Shown: positions 26,736 to 34,575 of the stretch, piece by piece
Numbering within the stretch: position 1 is the first letter of the stretch
Layout: the number at the start of each line of letters is the position of its first letter
NCBI GenBank assembly: GCA_035935655.1
Contig: DASYWW010000037.1
Coordinates: forward strand, 124,001-188,000
From: Candidatus Bathyarchaeia archaeon
GTDB taxonomy: Archaea; Thermoproteota; Bathyarchaeia; 40CM-2-53-6
Direction of reading: 5' to 3'
DNA: 64,000 bases
The notes under the pieces: model-generated
What the model was told of the DNA's origin: nothing
What the model saw: the letters and a program-made list of their open reading frames with translations, nothing else
Database searches by the model: none
Translations under genes and position numbers: made by a program

Positions 26736-28070
26736 CTATGAAGCCTCCACTAGTGTCCTTGGGGTCATTTCTCCTGCGATCGGTTGAAGCATCAGTTTTC
26801 GAATCTTGCTGGCTGATTTGGTCTGGGCGGCAACCCACATCAGCTTGACGACAGCCGTTTCGGGGATCATGTCTTCGAGAGGGGTGACTCCGAGATTGAG
26901 TAAGTCTCGTCCAGTGTTGTAGACATTCATATCGACGCGCCCCCATATCGTCTGAGAGGTCATGAAAACTGGAACCTGTTTTTGCAATGCCTTCTTCAAA
27001 GAGTCAAACAGGGATCTCGAAACATGCCCTAGTCCCGTTCCCTCAATCACTACTCCTCGGGCTCCATCGGAAATGGCTAAGTCGATCATGCCAGGGTTGA
27101 ACCCTGGGTAGAACTTGATCAAGTATGCGTTTTGGTCAAAACGAGACTTCGCGACAACCTTTCGAGATTTGTCCCTTTTCGGGACTCCATTCGTCATTTC
27201 GATTTGGCCGGTCTTCAGATCGTAACTTGCCAGAGGACTAGAGTTGATGGACTTGAAGGCATCTCGCCGACTCGTGTGACATTTTCGAACCCTAGTGCCT
27301 TGATGAGCCACAATTATTTGATCAGATAGGTCTCGGTGCACGGCAACACCTACCGCTGCCATGTCGGCTCGACCGGCCAGGGCAATTGCTCCAGTGAGAT
27401 TGGAGGCGGCGTCTGAGCTGGGCCGGTCAGAAGATCGCTGAGCACCTACGAGTAGGACTGGGACTGGCAGGTTTGCGAGCGCGAAACTCAAAGCCGCCGC
27501 AGTATAGTGCAATGTGTCTGTTCCATGACTAATGACCACACCTTCTGCGCCGTCGGCTATTCGCTTGGCGACTTCTTCGGCCATACCCTTCCAATGTGTC
27601 GGGCCTATGTTCTCGCTATACTCGCTGAAAAGTATGTGAGCATCTATCTCTGCAATTGATGAGAGTTCAGGGACCACGCTTGCGAGATCGGCGGCTGTGA
27701 GGGCAGGTTGCACGGCACCAGTGCGATAGTCGACCCTGCTAGCAATGGTCCCGCCAGTGCTAATGATGCCGACTTTGGGTAACCCAGAATGAATAGCTGG
27801 TGGAGGAGACTTGGTGAAGTGAGGTTTCTCCCCCTCTCCAATTACCTCAAGCTTTTCCGTTCTGTCAAGTGAAATGCCTACATTGTATCCGTTTTTCATC
27901 TTCAAGACTATGTGAGTGGGATCAGAGTACTCCGATCGCGGAATTAGGGTCCCTTCGAAAACTTCGCCTGACTTCGAGGTGAGTCGGATGATGCTACCGA
28001 TTCTGGTCCTTGATTTCCGTAACTTTTGAAGCACACGCCCATGGTATCCCTCTAGCTCTCGGACTCTCAT
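26736..28070 (-). CDS. gatD: Glutamyl-tRNA(Gln) amidotransferase subunit D
   Basis: The asparaginase-like subunit that releases ammonia from glutamine or asparagine for GatE. The 444-residue protein has an N-terminal SH3-like barrel (residues 1-75, IRLTSKSGEVFEGTLIPRSE). An L-asparaginase domain follows, with the nucleophile Thr in GIISTGGTIAS, the second Thr/Asp pair in ISHGTDTLHYTA, and IEGTGLGHVS. It starts at ATG 28070. Its TAG is six bases before the presumed gatE start and in the same frame. Confidence 0.95.
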   Translation of the reverse strand: MRVRELEGYHGRVLQKLRKSRTRIGSIIRLTSKSGEVFEGTLIPRSEYSDPTHIVLKMKNGYNVGISLDRTEKLEVIGEGEKPHFTKSPPPAIHSGLPKVGIISTGGTIASRVDYRTGAVQPALTAADLASVVPELSSIAEIDAHILFSEYSENIGPTHWKGMAEEVAKRIADGAEGVVISHGTDTLHYTAAALSFALANLPVPVLLVGAQRSSDRPSSDAASNLTGAIALAGRADMAAVGVAVHRDLSDQIIVAHQGTRVRKCHTSRRDAFKSINSSPLASYDLKTGQIEMTNGVPKRDKSRKVVAKSRFDQNAYLIKFYPGFNPGMIDLAISDGARGVVIEGTGLGHVSRSLFDSLKKALQKQVPVFMTSQTIWGRVDMNVYNTGRDLLNLGVTPLEDMIPETAVVKLMWVAAQTKSASKIRKLMLQPIAGEMTPRTLVEAS

Positions 28071-28125
28071 TCGTGCAACACGTCTTCAGGGTGGGTCAGT
28101 GGGCGATGTATCCGGTTAAGGATTC

Positions 28126-29721
28126 TTACGCCATGCTCTTGGACACGTAAGGACCGTCGTGCGTGTAGCCGAAGCGCGAGTAATACCCTTTGGTGCCGAG
28201 AGCGCTAATGACTAGCATTTTCTTCCTATCGTATTCTTCGCAGGAGATTCGTTCTGCTTCTGCAAGAAGCTTCGATCCGTAGCCCTTGTGCTGAAACCCT
28301 CTGGCCAACCTGTCTCCCACCGGAACCGTCTGTCCGAATACGTGCAATTCCCTGATGATTGCCGTGTTCTGTTGAGCGATTTCAGGCCTGTGTGCTTTCT
28401 CGGTCGGCATTCTGACTCGAACATATCCAACGAGGATGTCATACTCGGGATCTTCGACCGACAGGAAAATGTCGGTTCCTCCAGATCCGTCGTAGTCGAC
28501 TCGCTTGAGCTGAACTTGTTCCAAGTCGGGACTTTCGCCATTCCTAAGGTAATAGATCCCGACCTCTCGGCACCGGATACAATGACACTTCATGCCCCGA
28601 CGCGTGAGTTCCTGTTGGACAAGCTGGCGGAGATTTCCGTGTTTCACACCGTCAGATATCCCATCAACAGGTATCTCTCTCTGTATCCTCATGATCCGGA
28701 CCCAGCGTGGAACAAACTGCTTGACCTTTGCGATGAGGTGCGCGGATTCTTCTGTGGAATATGGCTTGTACTCTCCTCTCTTCCATTCCTCGTAGAGCTC
28801 TGTTCCAGGCGTAACCAGACACGGATAGATCTTCAACATGTCAGGCTTGAAATCTGAGTCTGCAAAAATTCTCCGGAACGCATCAAGATCCCGCCTGGGG
28901 TCACAGCCTGGGAGTCCGAGCATCATATGATAGCCGACCTTGATTCCTGAATCTTTCAAAATCTGCGTAGACGCAACGACATCAGCGACGGTGTGATCTC
29001 GATGAATTTTCTCATACACATCATCATACAGGGTCTGAACTCCAATCTCAACTCGTGTCACACCCATGGAGAGCATGTGATCAACATGACCGACGCGCGA
29101 CCAGTCAGGCCGGGTCTCGACAGTAATCCCCACGTTCCTAATCTTTGCCGATTCAGCGATATTCTTCGCTTCCTTCAAAGAAGCCGAGTCAACGCCATTC
29201 AACGCGTCGAGACATCTTTTGACGAAATCTTCCTGGTATGTTCGGGGCAGGAAAGGGAAGGTTCCGCCGACAAGGATCAGCTCTACTTTGCCCACCAGGT
29301 GTCCCATCGCGCGTAGCTGAATGATTCTACTCTGAACCTGGAGGTAGGGATCGTAACCGTTCTCAAGAGCTCGCATTACCGCGGGCTCCTGTCCTGTGTA
29401 GGCTCTCGGGACCCCGACTTCGGGCCCGCCTGGGCAGTATGTGCATTTTCCGTGGGGGCAAGCGTAAGGCTTGGGCATCACAGCAACGGTGATTACTCCA
29501 CTCGCACTACGGACCAGTTTTGCAGTAAGCAGGGGCTTGAGTCTGAGGAGGGCTGAGTCAGGGACCCGTTGGAGAAGATCGGAGTTAGGAGGAACAGTTG
29601 GCGAACGATGCGACCGGCACACTTCAATCTTGATTCGATTGATGTCTTCGCGAGAGGGATGGTCAAGACTGAGAAGGCGCTCGATTATTTCTGTGGAGAC
29701 GATGTCAGTCGTTTGGCTCAA
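28126..29721 (-). CDS. elp3: Elp3-type tRNA uridine(34) carboxymethyl transferase
   Basis: Radical-SAM plus acetyltransferase enzyme that installs the carboxymethyl group at C5 of wobble uridine in tRNA. The 531-residue protein carries the radical-SAM iron-sulfur cysteines in KPYACPHGKCTYCPGGP, ELILVGGTFPFLP, VTRVEIGVQTLYDDVY, and a C-terminal GNAT domain (about residues 390-531) with HVFGQTVPVG and HKGYGSKLLAEAERI. The archaeal enzyme works as a single polypeptide without Elp1/2. It starts at ATG 29721, 25 nt from the upstream glycosyltransferase stop. Confidence 0.95.
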   Translation of the reverse strand: MSQTTDIVSTEIIERLLSLDHPSREDINRIKIEVCRSHRSPTVPPNSDLLQRVPDSALLRLKPLLTAKLVRSASGVITVAVMPKPYACPHGKCTYCPGGPEVGVPRAYTGQEPAVMRALENGYDPYLQVQSRIIQLRAMGHLVGKVELILVGGTFPFLPRTYQEDFVKRCLDALNGVDSASLKEAKNIAESAKIRNVGITVETRPDWSRVGHVDHMLSMGVTRVEIGVQTLYDDVYEKIHRDHTVADVVASTQILKDSGIKVGYHMMLGLPGCDPRRDLDAFRRIFADSDFKPDMLKIYPCLVTPGTELYEEWKRGEYKPYSTEESAHLIAKVKQFVPRWVRIMRIQREIPVDGISDGVKHGNLRQLVQQELTRRGMKCHCIRCREVGIYYLRNGESPDLEQVQLKRVDYDGSGGTDIFLSVEDPEYDILVGYVRVRMPTEKAHRPEIAQQNTAIIRELHVFGQTVPVGDRLARGFQHKGYGSKLLAEAERISCEEYDRKKMLVISALGTKGYYSRFGYTHDGPYVSKSMA

Positions 29722-29746
29722 TCTACCAATATTCCGCCTGTGCTTC

Positions 29747-30928
29747 TCAAGCAGCCGTGGGTTTGAGCTGTCCAGTTATGGGTTTTCCGTATACACGGCC
29801 CTTCCAAGAAAAGCCCATTCCTAGCGCTCCTCTGACAGTCGAGTCGACTCCTATGCCAATGTAGAAGAGGACGGCGAAGGGGAGCAGTAGAGCATAGAGA
29901 GGACTGACCCCTATCGATCGGTCAAGAATGATAATTCCGAGCCATAGGAAGAAGGCCATGAAACCGCCTGTGAGGAGGTAAGCGTTCAAGGGCTGCGATG
30001 GGGCAAGGTATACGCCGTATCCGAGCACGATGAAGGGCAAGACGAGAAAGGTGAAGAGCAGTAACAATCGGTACGCGGCGCGAAAAAGTGGATGGTTTCC
30101 TGAAACTGAATAGAAATTCTTCCTCCATCCACGCCAGATCTCCGGAAGACTAGAGTACATCCGGACCGCCAGGGAGTCAGAGGCTGTGACAATTCTTAGT
30201 CTGAGACCTTTCGCTTTGATCAGCCTGCCCAGCGAGTAGTCCTCCGAAATCCTATCCCTGACCGCGTCGTGTCCGCCCACTTTGTCGTAAGCCTCGCGTC
30301 GGAAGAGCATGTATTGCCCATTTCCGAGAGCCCAACGCGGCTTGAGATCGTCGTTGACCCACTTGCCCCCGACGAACATCATGATGAGCCAGAATATGGG
30401 GGGCTGGAGAAGTTTCTCCCAGAAAGTTCGAAGAATAGCTGCAGGGGCGAGAGTAACGAGATCGGCCTTTGTAGCTTCCAGATAGCTCACTGTCTTCGCT
30501 AGACTGTCGCGTGCGTGAATAGAATCGCCATCTGTGAACATTAGAAGGTCACCGGTGGCCTGCTTGTAACCGGAGTGGCAGGCCCAGTTCTTTCCCACCC
30601 ATCCTTGTGGAAGAGACTCTTCCTCGACGAGCTTGATCTTGCCATTGAAACGCTTGAGTATATCCTGGGTCCCATCGGTCGAGTTTCCATCAACTACTAT
30701 GATCTCTTTCTCGGGATAGTCCAATCCGACCAATGAGGCGACGCATTCGGAGACCGTGTTTGCTTGATCTCGAACGGGAAGAACAATCGACACCATAAGA
30801 TTTTTCGGAGGGGAATTGGAAATTTCTGGCAAGGCGGGGAAATGCATCAGGGTAAGATACTCGTATCCTGCGAGAAGGAAAACCAATATCGATTGAACTA
30901 TTAGCAACGCGTCGACTAGCGAAGACAC
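29747..30928 (-). CDS. Membrane-anchored family 2 glycosyltransferase
   Basis: A 393-residue protein with one N-terminal membrane helix (residues 5-25), a GT-A catalytic domain and three or four C-terminal helices (about 285-370). The catalytic domain shows VSIVLPVRDQANTVSECVASL, EIIVVDGNSTDGTQDIL, the metal-binding DGDS of MFTDGDSIHARD, and an ED pair in ISEDYSLGRLIKAKG for the acceptor base. The layout resembles hopanoid/ceramide-type glucosyltransferases, so a lipid acceptor on the cytoplasmic membrane face is likely. The precise sugar is unknown. Confidence 0.88.
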   Translation of the reverse strand: MSSLVDALLIVQSILVFLLAGYEYLTLMHFPALPEISNSPPKNLMVSIVLPVRDQANTVSECVASLVGLDYPEKEIIVVDGNSTDGTQDILKRFNGKIKLVEEESLPQGWVGKNWACHSGYKQATGDLLMFTDGDSIHARDSLAKTVSYLEATKADLVTLAPAAILRTFWEKLLQPPIFWLIMMFVGGKWVNDDLKPRWALGNGQYMLFRREAYDKVGGHDAVRDRISEDYSLGRLIKAKGLRLRIVTASDSLAVRMYSSLPEIWRGWRKNFYSVSGNHPLFRAAYRLLLLFTFLVLPFIVLGYGVYLAPSQPLNAYLLTGGFMAFFLWLGIIILDRSIGVSPLYALLLPFAVLFYIGIGVDSTVRGALGMGFSWKGRVYGKPITGQLKPTAA

Positions 30929-31011
30929 AGTATGAACCCCGAGCCGTTTTTGGCGGGGATTATTGGCAGGATCGGTCTAGTTAAGAACTTGTCAGTTCAA
31001 TGGTTGCGGAG

Positions 31012-31251
31012 CTAGTCTCTCCACCAGCCCATCATCCCTCTGCGACCAGCCCAAGTTACCCAGAGAATCGCTAGAGCCGCAAAGGCGATTATCATGGCAA
31101 CCAATACCACCACGATTTTCTGGAAAAGATCATAGCCCGAGGTGTAGAAGCCTACGAAGATTAGTGAACCGGCCAAAAATGCGGCCAAAGTGATTATTGA
31201 TAATACTACTCGTGCCATAAGTCCGCGCTGCGTGCGACTGACTTTTTCCAT
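31012..31251 (-). CDS. Small two-helix membrane protein
   Basis: A 79-residue protein with a basic N-terminus (MEKVSRTQRGLMAR) and two hydrophobic helices (about residues 14-35 and 43-67), ending in a Gly/Trp/Arg-rich tail RRGMMGWWRD. I recognise no family. It stands alone between the glycosyltransferase gene and rps30e. Minus-strand AT-rich sequence (TTAGCTTATTAGC, near 31285-31297) could serve as its promoter. Confidence 0.6.
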   Translation of the reverse strand: MEKVSRTQRGLMARVVLSIITLAAFLAGSLIFVGFYTSGYDLFQKIVVVLVAMIIAFAALAILWVTWAGRRGMMGWWRD

Positions 31252-31360
31252 TCTGCAATCGACAGGAAAGGGTTAGTACCTGAGCTAATAAGCTAAACAC
31301 TATCAGGACTGGATGTTCTGATCCCGTGGTTCCTAGGAGACAGGACCGTTCGGGGACCGT

Positions 31361-31528
31361 TTAGGTCCTGATGTAGTTCTGTCCTGGTTTTCGGCCGAGG
31401 ACGAATCTCTTTTCAGAATTCCGCCTAACTCTCTCTCTTGGAGAGAGACCTGGTTTGTTCATTGCCTGGATCTTCGGAGTCTGTTGCCTGACTTTTCCTG
31501 CCTTGGTTAGCGAGCCGTGAGTTGGGAT
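31361..31528 (-). CDS. rps30e: Ribosomal protein S30e, ATC start
   Basis: A 55-residue basic protein read from ATC 31528. After the initiator it is PTHGSLTKAGKVRQQTPKIQ, the near-invariant N-terminus of archaeal/eukaryotic S30e, then a basic middle RERVRRNSEKR and the end LGRKPGQNY. The small-subunit protein normally starts MPTHGS, so the ATC replaces ATG exactly. AAGGAGG (31537-31543) sits eight bases upstream, and a TATA box at 31566-31573 predicts a transcript starting just before that ribosome-binding site. The next upstream in-frame codons are GCA and TAG. A hairpin (31430-31448) lies inside the coding region and is probably incidental. Confidence 0.9.
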   Translation of the reverse strand: MPTHGSLTKAGKVRQQTPKIQAMNKPGLSPRERVRRNSEKRFVLGRKPGQNYIRT

Positions 31529-31565
31529 TGCCTATTCCTCCTTAGGGTTAAAAAGGGGTCGTGAG

Positions 31566-31573
31566 ATATTTAA
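31566..31573 (-). promoter_or_regulatory. TATA box of rps30e
   Basis: Minus-strand TTAAATAT, about 25 nt ahead of a predicted transcription start near 31544. The resulting leader of roughly 16 nt contains the AAGGAGG motif that places initiation at the ATC codon. Confidence 0.6.
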
Positions 31574-31610
31574 TCGTTCCTTGACTAGATTCTCACACGG
31601 AGAGAGATAC

Positions 31611-32444
31611 TCAGTGGCCTGCTCCCAGAGCGACCTTTTTTCCCGATAAGTCTCTTCGGGTTTTTCCGAACTCTGGCATCCCGTTGAGCTCTCTTTCCGA
31701 GAATACAGGTCCGTCGTGGCATACAAGGTAAGGGCCAATTACGCAGGCGGCGCATATTCCAACTCCACACTTGAACACCCGCTCTACGCTGACTTGTATG
31801 TGACATCTCTTCTGCATTGCCAGATCGTAGACTAGTTTCATCATTGGTTCTGGTCCACAAGTGTATATCGCGTCGAAGCTACCCTCTTTCAACACGTGCT
31901 CGACGACCTTCGGAACCTGGCTCTTTTCCCCGTAGGTCCCATCGTCAGTCGCGAACAGGAGCTTGAAGTGATGGTCCTTGCTCTCGCTGAGTAGCCAGTC
32001 CTTGAACAGGAGCTCGCTTGATGTTCTCGCTCCTGTGATCAATGTGACATCTCGTCCCCTTAGATGGACTAGGAATGAGATCAAGGGAACGAGTCCTGTT
32101 CCTCCTCCAACGACGAGTAGCTTGTGGTGGTGTCCGACGCTGAACGGGTGACCATATGGGCCTCTGACCCAGAATTTGTCGCCGACCTTTTTTTCCCAGA
32201 GCGCGGTGCTAACGGGTCCACCCTTCTTAATCACGACACCTGCCTCCGATCTCCCGTGGATTGCCAGCACGCTCATGGGAACCTCATCCACCCCGGGAAC
32301 CCAGACCATTGCAAACTGGCCCGGCTTGGCATTGTGTAGGGTCGAGTCGCTGAACCAGAAAGAGCGAATTGAAGGCGTCTCGTCCGCAATGCGGTCGAGT
32401 CGAACGGCCCTCGGCGTGTGAAGCTGTTGGGTGACAGACTCCAA
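31611..32444 (-). CDS. PyrK-like FAD/iron-sulfur electron transfer subunit
   Basis: A 277-residue flavoprotein related to the electron-transfer subunit of dihydroorotate dehydrogenase. A ferredoxin-reductase-type FAD domain (AKPGQFAMVWVPG, VIKKGGPVSTAL) is followed by an NAD-binding domain (LLVVGGGTGLVPLISFL, YTCGPEPMMKLV) and a C-terminal 2Fe-2S site with four cysteines in VFKCGVGICAACVIGPYLVC. No PyrD partner is adjacent, so its catalytic partner is unknown; it could serve dihydroorotate dehydrogenase at a distance or another oxidoreductase. It starts at ATG 32444, 73 nt after the upstream hypothetical gene. Confidence 0.88.
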   Translation of the reverse strand: MESVTQQLHTPRAVRLDRIADETPSIRSFWFSDSTLHNAKPGQFAMVWVPGVDEVPMSVLAIHGRSEAGVVIKKGGPVSTALWEKKVGDKFWVRGPYGHPFSVGHHHKLLVVGGGTGLVPLISFLVHLRGRDVTLITGARTSSELLFKDWLLSESKDHHFKLLFATDDGTYGEKSQVPKVVEHVLKEGSFDAIYTCGPEPMMKLVYDLAMQKRCHIQVSVERVFKCGVGICAACVIGPYLVCHDGPVFSERELNGMPEFGKTRRDLSGKKVALGAGH

Positions 32445-32517
32445 TTCTGCGGATATTGCGGCGAGGGGCGTACTAATGACTTACGAGAGGAGGCTCTCGA
32501 CCTCATCCCTATTGTTA

Positions 32518-32895
32518 TCAGACGAGACGAGATGTCGCGACATAAACCGGCCGCTCTGGGAGTCTGTAGACCAGTTTCATCATTTCATCGTAGTGGTGTT
32601 GTATGATCCCCGCGCCCTGCGGCCCCATCATCTGCTCTGCGTTGGTCCTGCACTGGTTCATAGCCGTCAAAATTCCCTCTTTAGTTGGGTCAGTGTAGCT
32701 CGCGCCACAGCTGACGAACACTGATTCCACGAACTGTTTGACCTGTTGCTTCAACTGTTCGTCAGTGACTGGTTGGTTGAGAAGCGTGGCGAACTCTCTA
32801 TTGGCGCTCTCGAAACAGCTGAGTAACTCGTCCCTAACGAATTCAGGCGTGATCTTATCGCTTGGAACGTCTGGAGCTTTGTAGGTCTGAGTCAT
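32518..32895 (-). CDS. Conserved-looking protein of unknown function
   Basis: A 125-residue soluble, mostly helical protein with KITPEFVRDELLSCFESANR, VTDEQLKQQVKQFVES, and three cysteines (SCFES, VSCGAS, NQCRTN) that could bind metal or form disulfides. A central MMGPQGAGIIQHHYDEMM contains a His pair. I recall similar proteins in ammonia-oxidising archaea but cannot name a function. It is the first gene of a minus-strand pair with the PyrK-like gene and shares a TATA region with the divergent PLP-rhodanese gene. Start ATG 32895. Confidence 0.75.
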   Translation of the reverse strand: MTQTYKAPDVPSDKITPEFVRDELLSCFESANREFATLLNQPVTDEQLKQQVKQFVESVFVSCGASYTDPTKEGILTAMNQCRTNAEQMMGPQGAGIIQHHYDEMMKLVYRLPERPVYVATSRLV

Positions 32896-32916
32896 AGGGC
32901 ACCTTTATGACATACG

Positions 32917-32924
32917 TTATATAA
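32917..32924. promoter_or_regulatory. Shared palindromic TATA box
   Basis: TTATATAA reads the same on both strands and is centred between two divergent ATG codons, 22 bases from 32895 (minus) and 30 bases from 32954 (plus). Both spacings suit leaderless or near-leaderless messages, so one element may serve both genes. Confidence 0.55.
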
Positions 32925-32953
32925 AGCCGTATCCCCAATCAGTTAGATAAGGA

Positions 32954-34519
32954 ATGCAGGAGTCGACTACTAAACCTCAAGTTGACGAAGCCCTTCTCAG
33001 AATGTTCCGAACCGAGATAAAGAGCAAAGTCCCACACGCTGTCGAGAGAAACGGAAGCAGGGCTTTCATCAATCCAACGCCTTTGGAGGACCTGACAACT
33101 CCCCTCATCGAGTGCGCTCGTATCGAATATGGGCTTGACGTCCCTGCGAAGAGCATCAAGGTCTTTGGAAAGTTCGACTCCAAGATCGCAGGTGGCTCGG
33201 TCAAAGTCCGCCCGGCAGTTGAAATCATCGAGGATGCGATTGCTTCCGGCAAGCTAAGAACTGGTCAAACGGTTTTCGAAGCAACCTCGGGCAATTTCGG
33301 TATCGCTCTTGGAATGCTCGAAGGGATCGGCATCAACGTCATTTTCTTGGTTTCAAGGAAACTTCAGAGAGGGGTCTTAGATGAACTGAACAAGAACTCA
33401 GCCAAGGCAGTCAACTTGGACATCGACATTTGCCCCGCACCAGGTCTGGCACTTGATCAGAACCTGGCCATTGCGAAGGCGACTGCGAGCAACGTCCGTG
33501 AACAGTTAGCTGATCTCGGGTTGGACGCGGCGCAGTTTGACAAGTCGCGAGCCGAGATCGAAGCTCTCCTTGCGAGACAGGACGTGATTAACCTGGCCAA
33601 GATGCTAGCTAAGATCTACGGTGGCTTCTGCCCTGAACAATATGATAACGAGTTGAACGTCAAATCACACGAGGCTGTAACAGCGCCGGAAATAGATCAG
33701 CAGCTGAAAGACCGCGGGCTTTCTCTCGCTGATTTCAAAATGGTTTCTGCTTTTGGTACGGGTGGCACGTCAGCCGGCATCAGCAAGTACATCCAGAAAA
33801 AATATGGCAAGAGATCTGTTCACGTGGTGTTTCCGCTCAACAACCAAGATGTCGCAGGAATACGGACCAAGGACAAGGCCTTGGGGCTGAGATTCTATGA
33901 TCCAACTCTGTATGCGGGACAGCACGAGGTGGACTTCGAGCAAGCCCGAAGAGTCCTGCGCTTCTGCGTCGGAAGAGGGTACGACATCGGCGAGAGCAGT
34001 GCGCTTGCCCTGTACGCTTGCTTACAGATGTTGAACTATGGTGTCGGGGAGAAGTTTGTAGTAATGTTGGCAGATGGTATCGACAAGTACCGGAGCACTC
34101 TCGGAACAGTAGCGCAGGCACCCCCTCCCCTCGAAGTGACTCTTCCACAGGCCAGTTCAAGCGTGGCGGATTATGGCGAGGTTCTCTGGACTCACGGCAT
34201 GTTCGTTCCGAAGGAGGACGGGATCAAACTTGTCGCATCGTCCCTTGGATGCGATGAGAGCAAGATCAAGGTCGCGCGAGCATCCGATGTGCAATCGTTG
34301 ATTTCGACGGAGAAGATACCCGACAATATCAGAAATGTTCTACCAAAGGACAATCGAAAGGTCCTGTTGGTGTGTATGGCTGGAGCCACCTCGTTGCGCG
34401 TTGCACAAATCCTCGCCGCAAACGGAATGCAAGGTCAAAGTCTCACTGGCGGAATAATGAGCCTCTCCGAGAACAGCAAGAAACAGCCATCCGATCTAGT
34501 GCAGATGTCCAGAGAATAA
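32954..34519 (+). CDS. PLP-dependent cysteine-synthase-like enzyme fused to a rhodanese domain
   Basis: A 521-residue fusion. Residues about 35-390 are a fold-type II PLP enzyme: KIAGGSVKVRPAVEII contains the likely PLP lysine (cysteine synthases read GGSVKDRPA), ATSGNFGIALGM binds substrate, and AFGTGGTSAGISKY holds the cofactor phosphate. Residues about 410-505 resemble a rhodanese domain with an active-site loop VCMAGATSLRVAQIL whose Cys could carry persulfide. A helical insert (about 170-230) replaces part of the usual core. The pairing suggests transfer of sulfur between cysteine-type substrates and a persulfide carrier (inference). ATG 32954 follows the shared TATA box. Confidence 0.85.
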   Translation: MQESTTKPQVDEALLRMFRTEIKSKVPHAVERNGSRAFINPTPLEDLTTPLIECARIEYGLDVPAKSIKVFGKFDSKIAGGSVKVRPAVEIIEDAIASGKLRTGQTVFEATSGNFGIALGMLEGIGINVIFLVSRKLQRGVLDELNKNSAKAVNLDIDICPAPGLALDQNLAIAKATASNVREQLADLGLDAAQFDKSRAEIEALLARQDVINLAKMLAKIYGGFCPEQYDNELNVKSHEAVTAPEIDQQLKDRGLSLADFKMVSAFGTGGTSAGISKYIQKKYGKRSVHVVFPLNNQDVAGIRTKDKALGLRFYDPTLYAGQHEVDFEQARRVLRFCVGRGYDIGESSALALYACLQMLNYGVGEKFVVMLADGIDKYRSTLGTVAQAPPPLEVTLPQASSSVADYGEVLWTHGMFVPKEDGIKLVASSLGCDESKIKVARASDVQSLISTEKIPDNIRNVLPKDNRKVLLVCMAGATSLRVAQILAANGMQGQSLTGGIMSLSENSKKQPSDLVQMSRE

Positions 34520-34575
34520 ACTACCGGGCCATTTCCTGACCCTGCGAAACCGTGGTACTCTTGCGCTGGGTCTCA

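Noticed and set aside
26727-26738. Pyrrolysine-type readthrough of the gatD TAG
   Set aside because: No supporting element is visible, GatD and GatE are separate proteins in all known systems, and ATA falls exactly at the GatE start. It is kept only as a minor alternative.
31430-31448. 8-bp perfect hairpin TCTCTCTC-TTG-GAGAGAGA as a terminator or RNA gene
   Set aside because: It lies wholly inside the rps30e coding sequence, so coding constraint explains it adequately.
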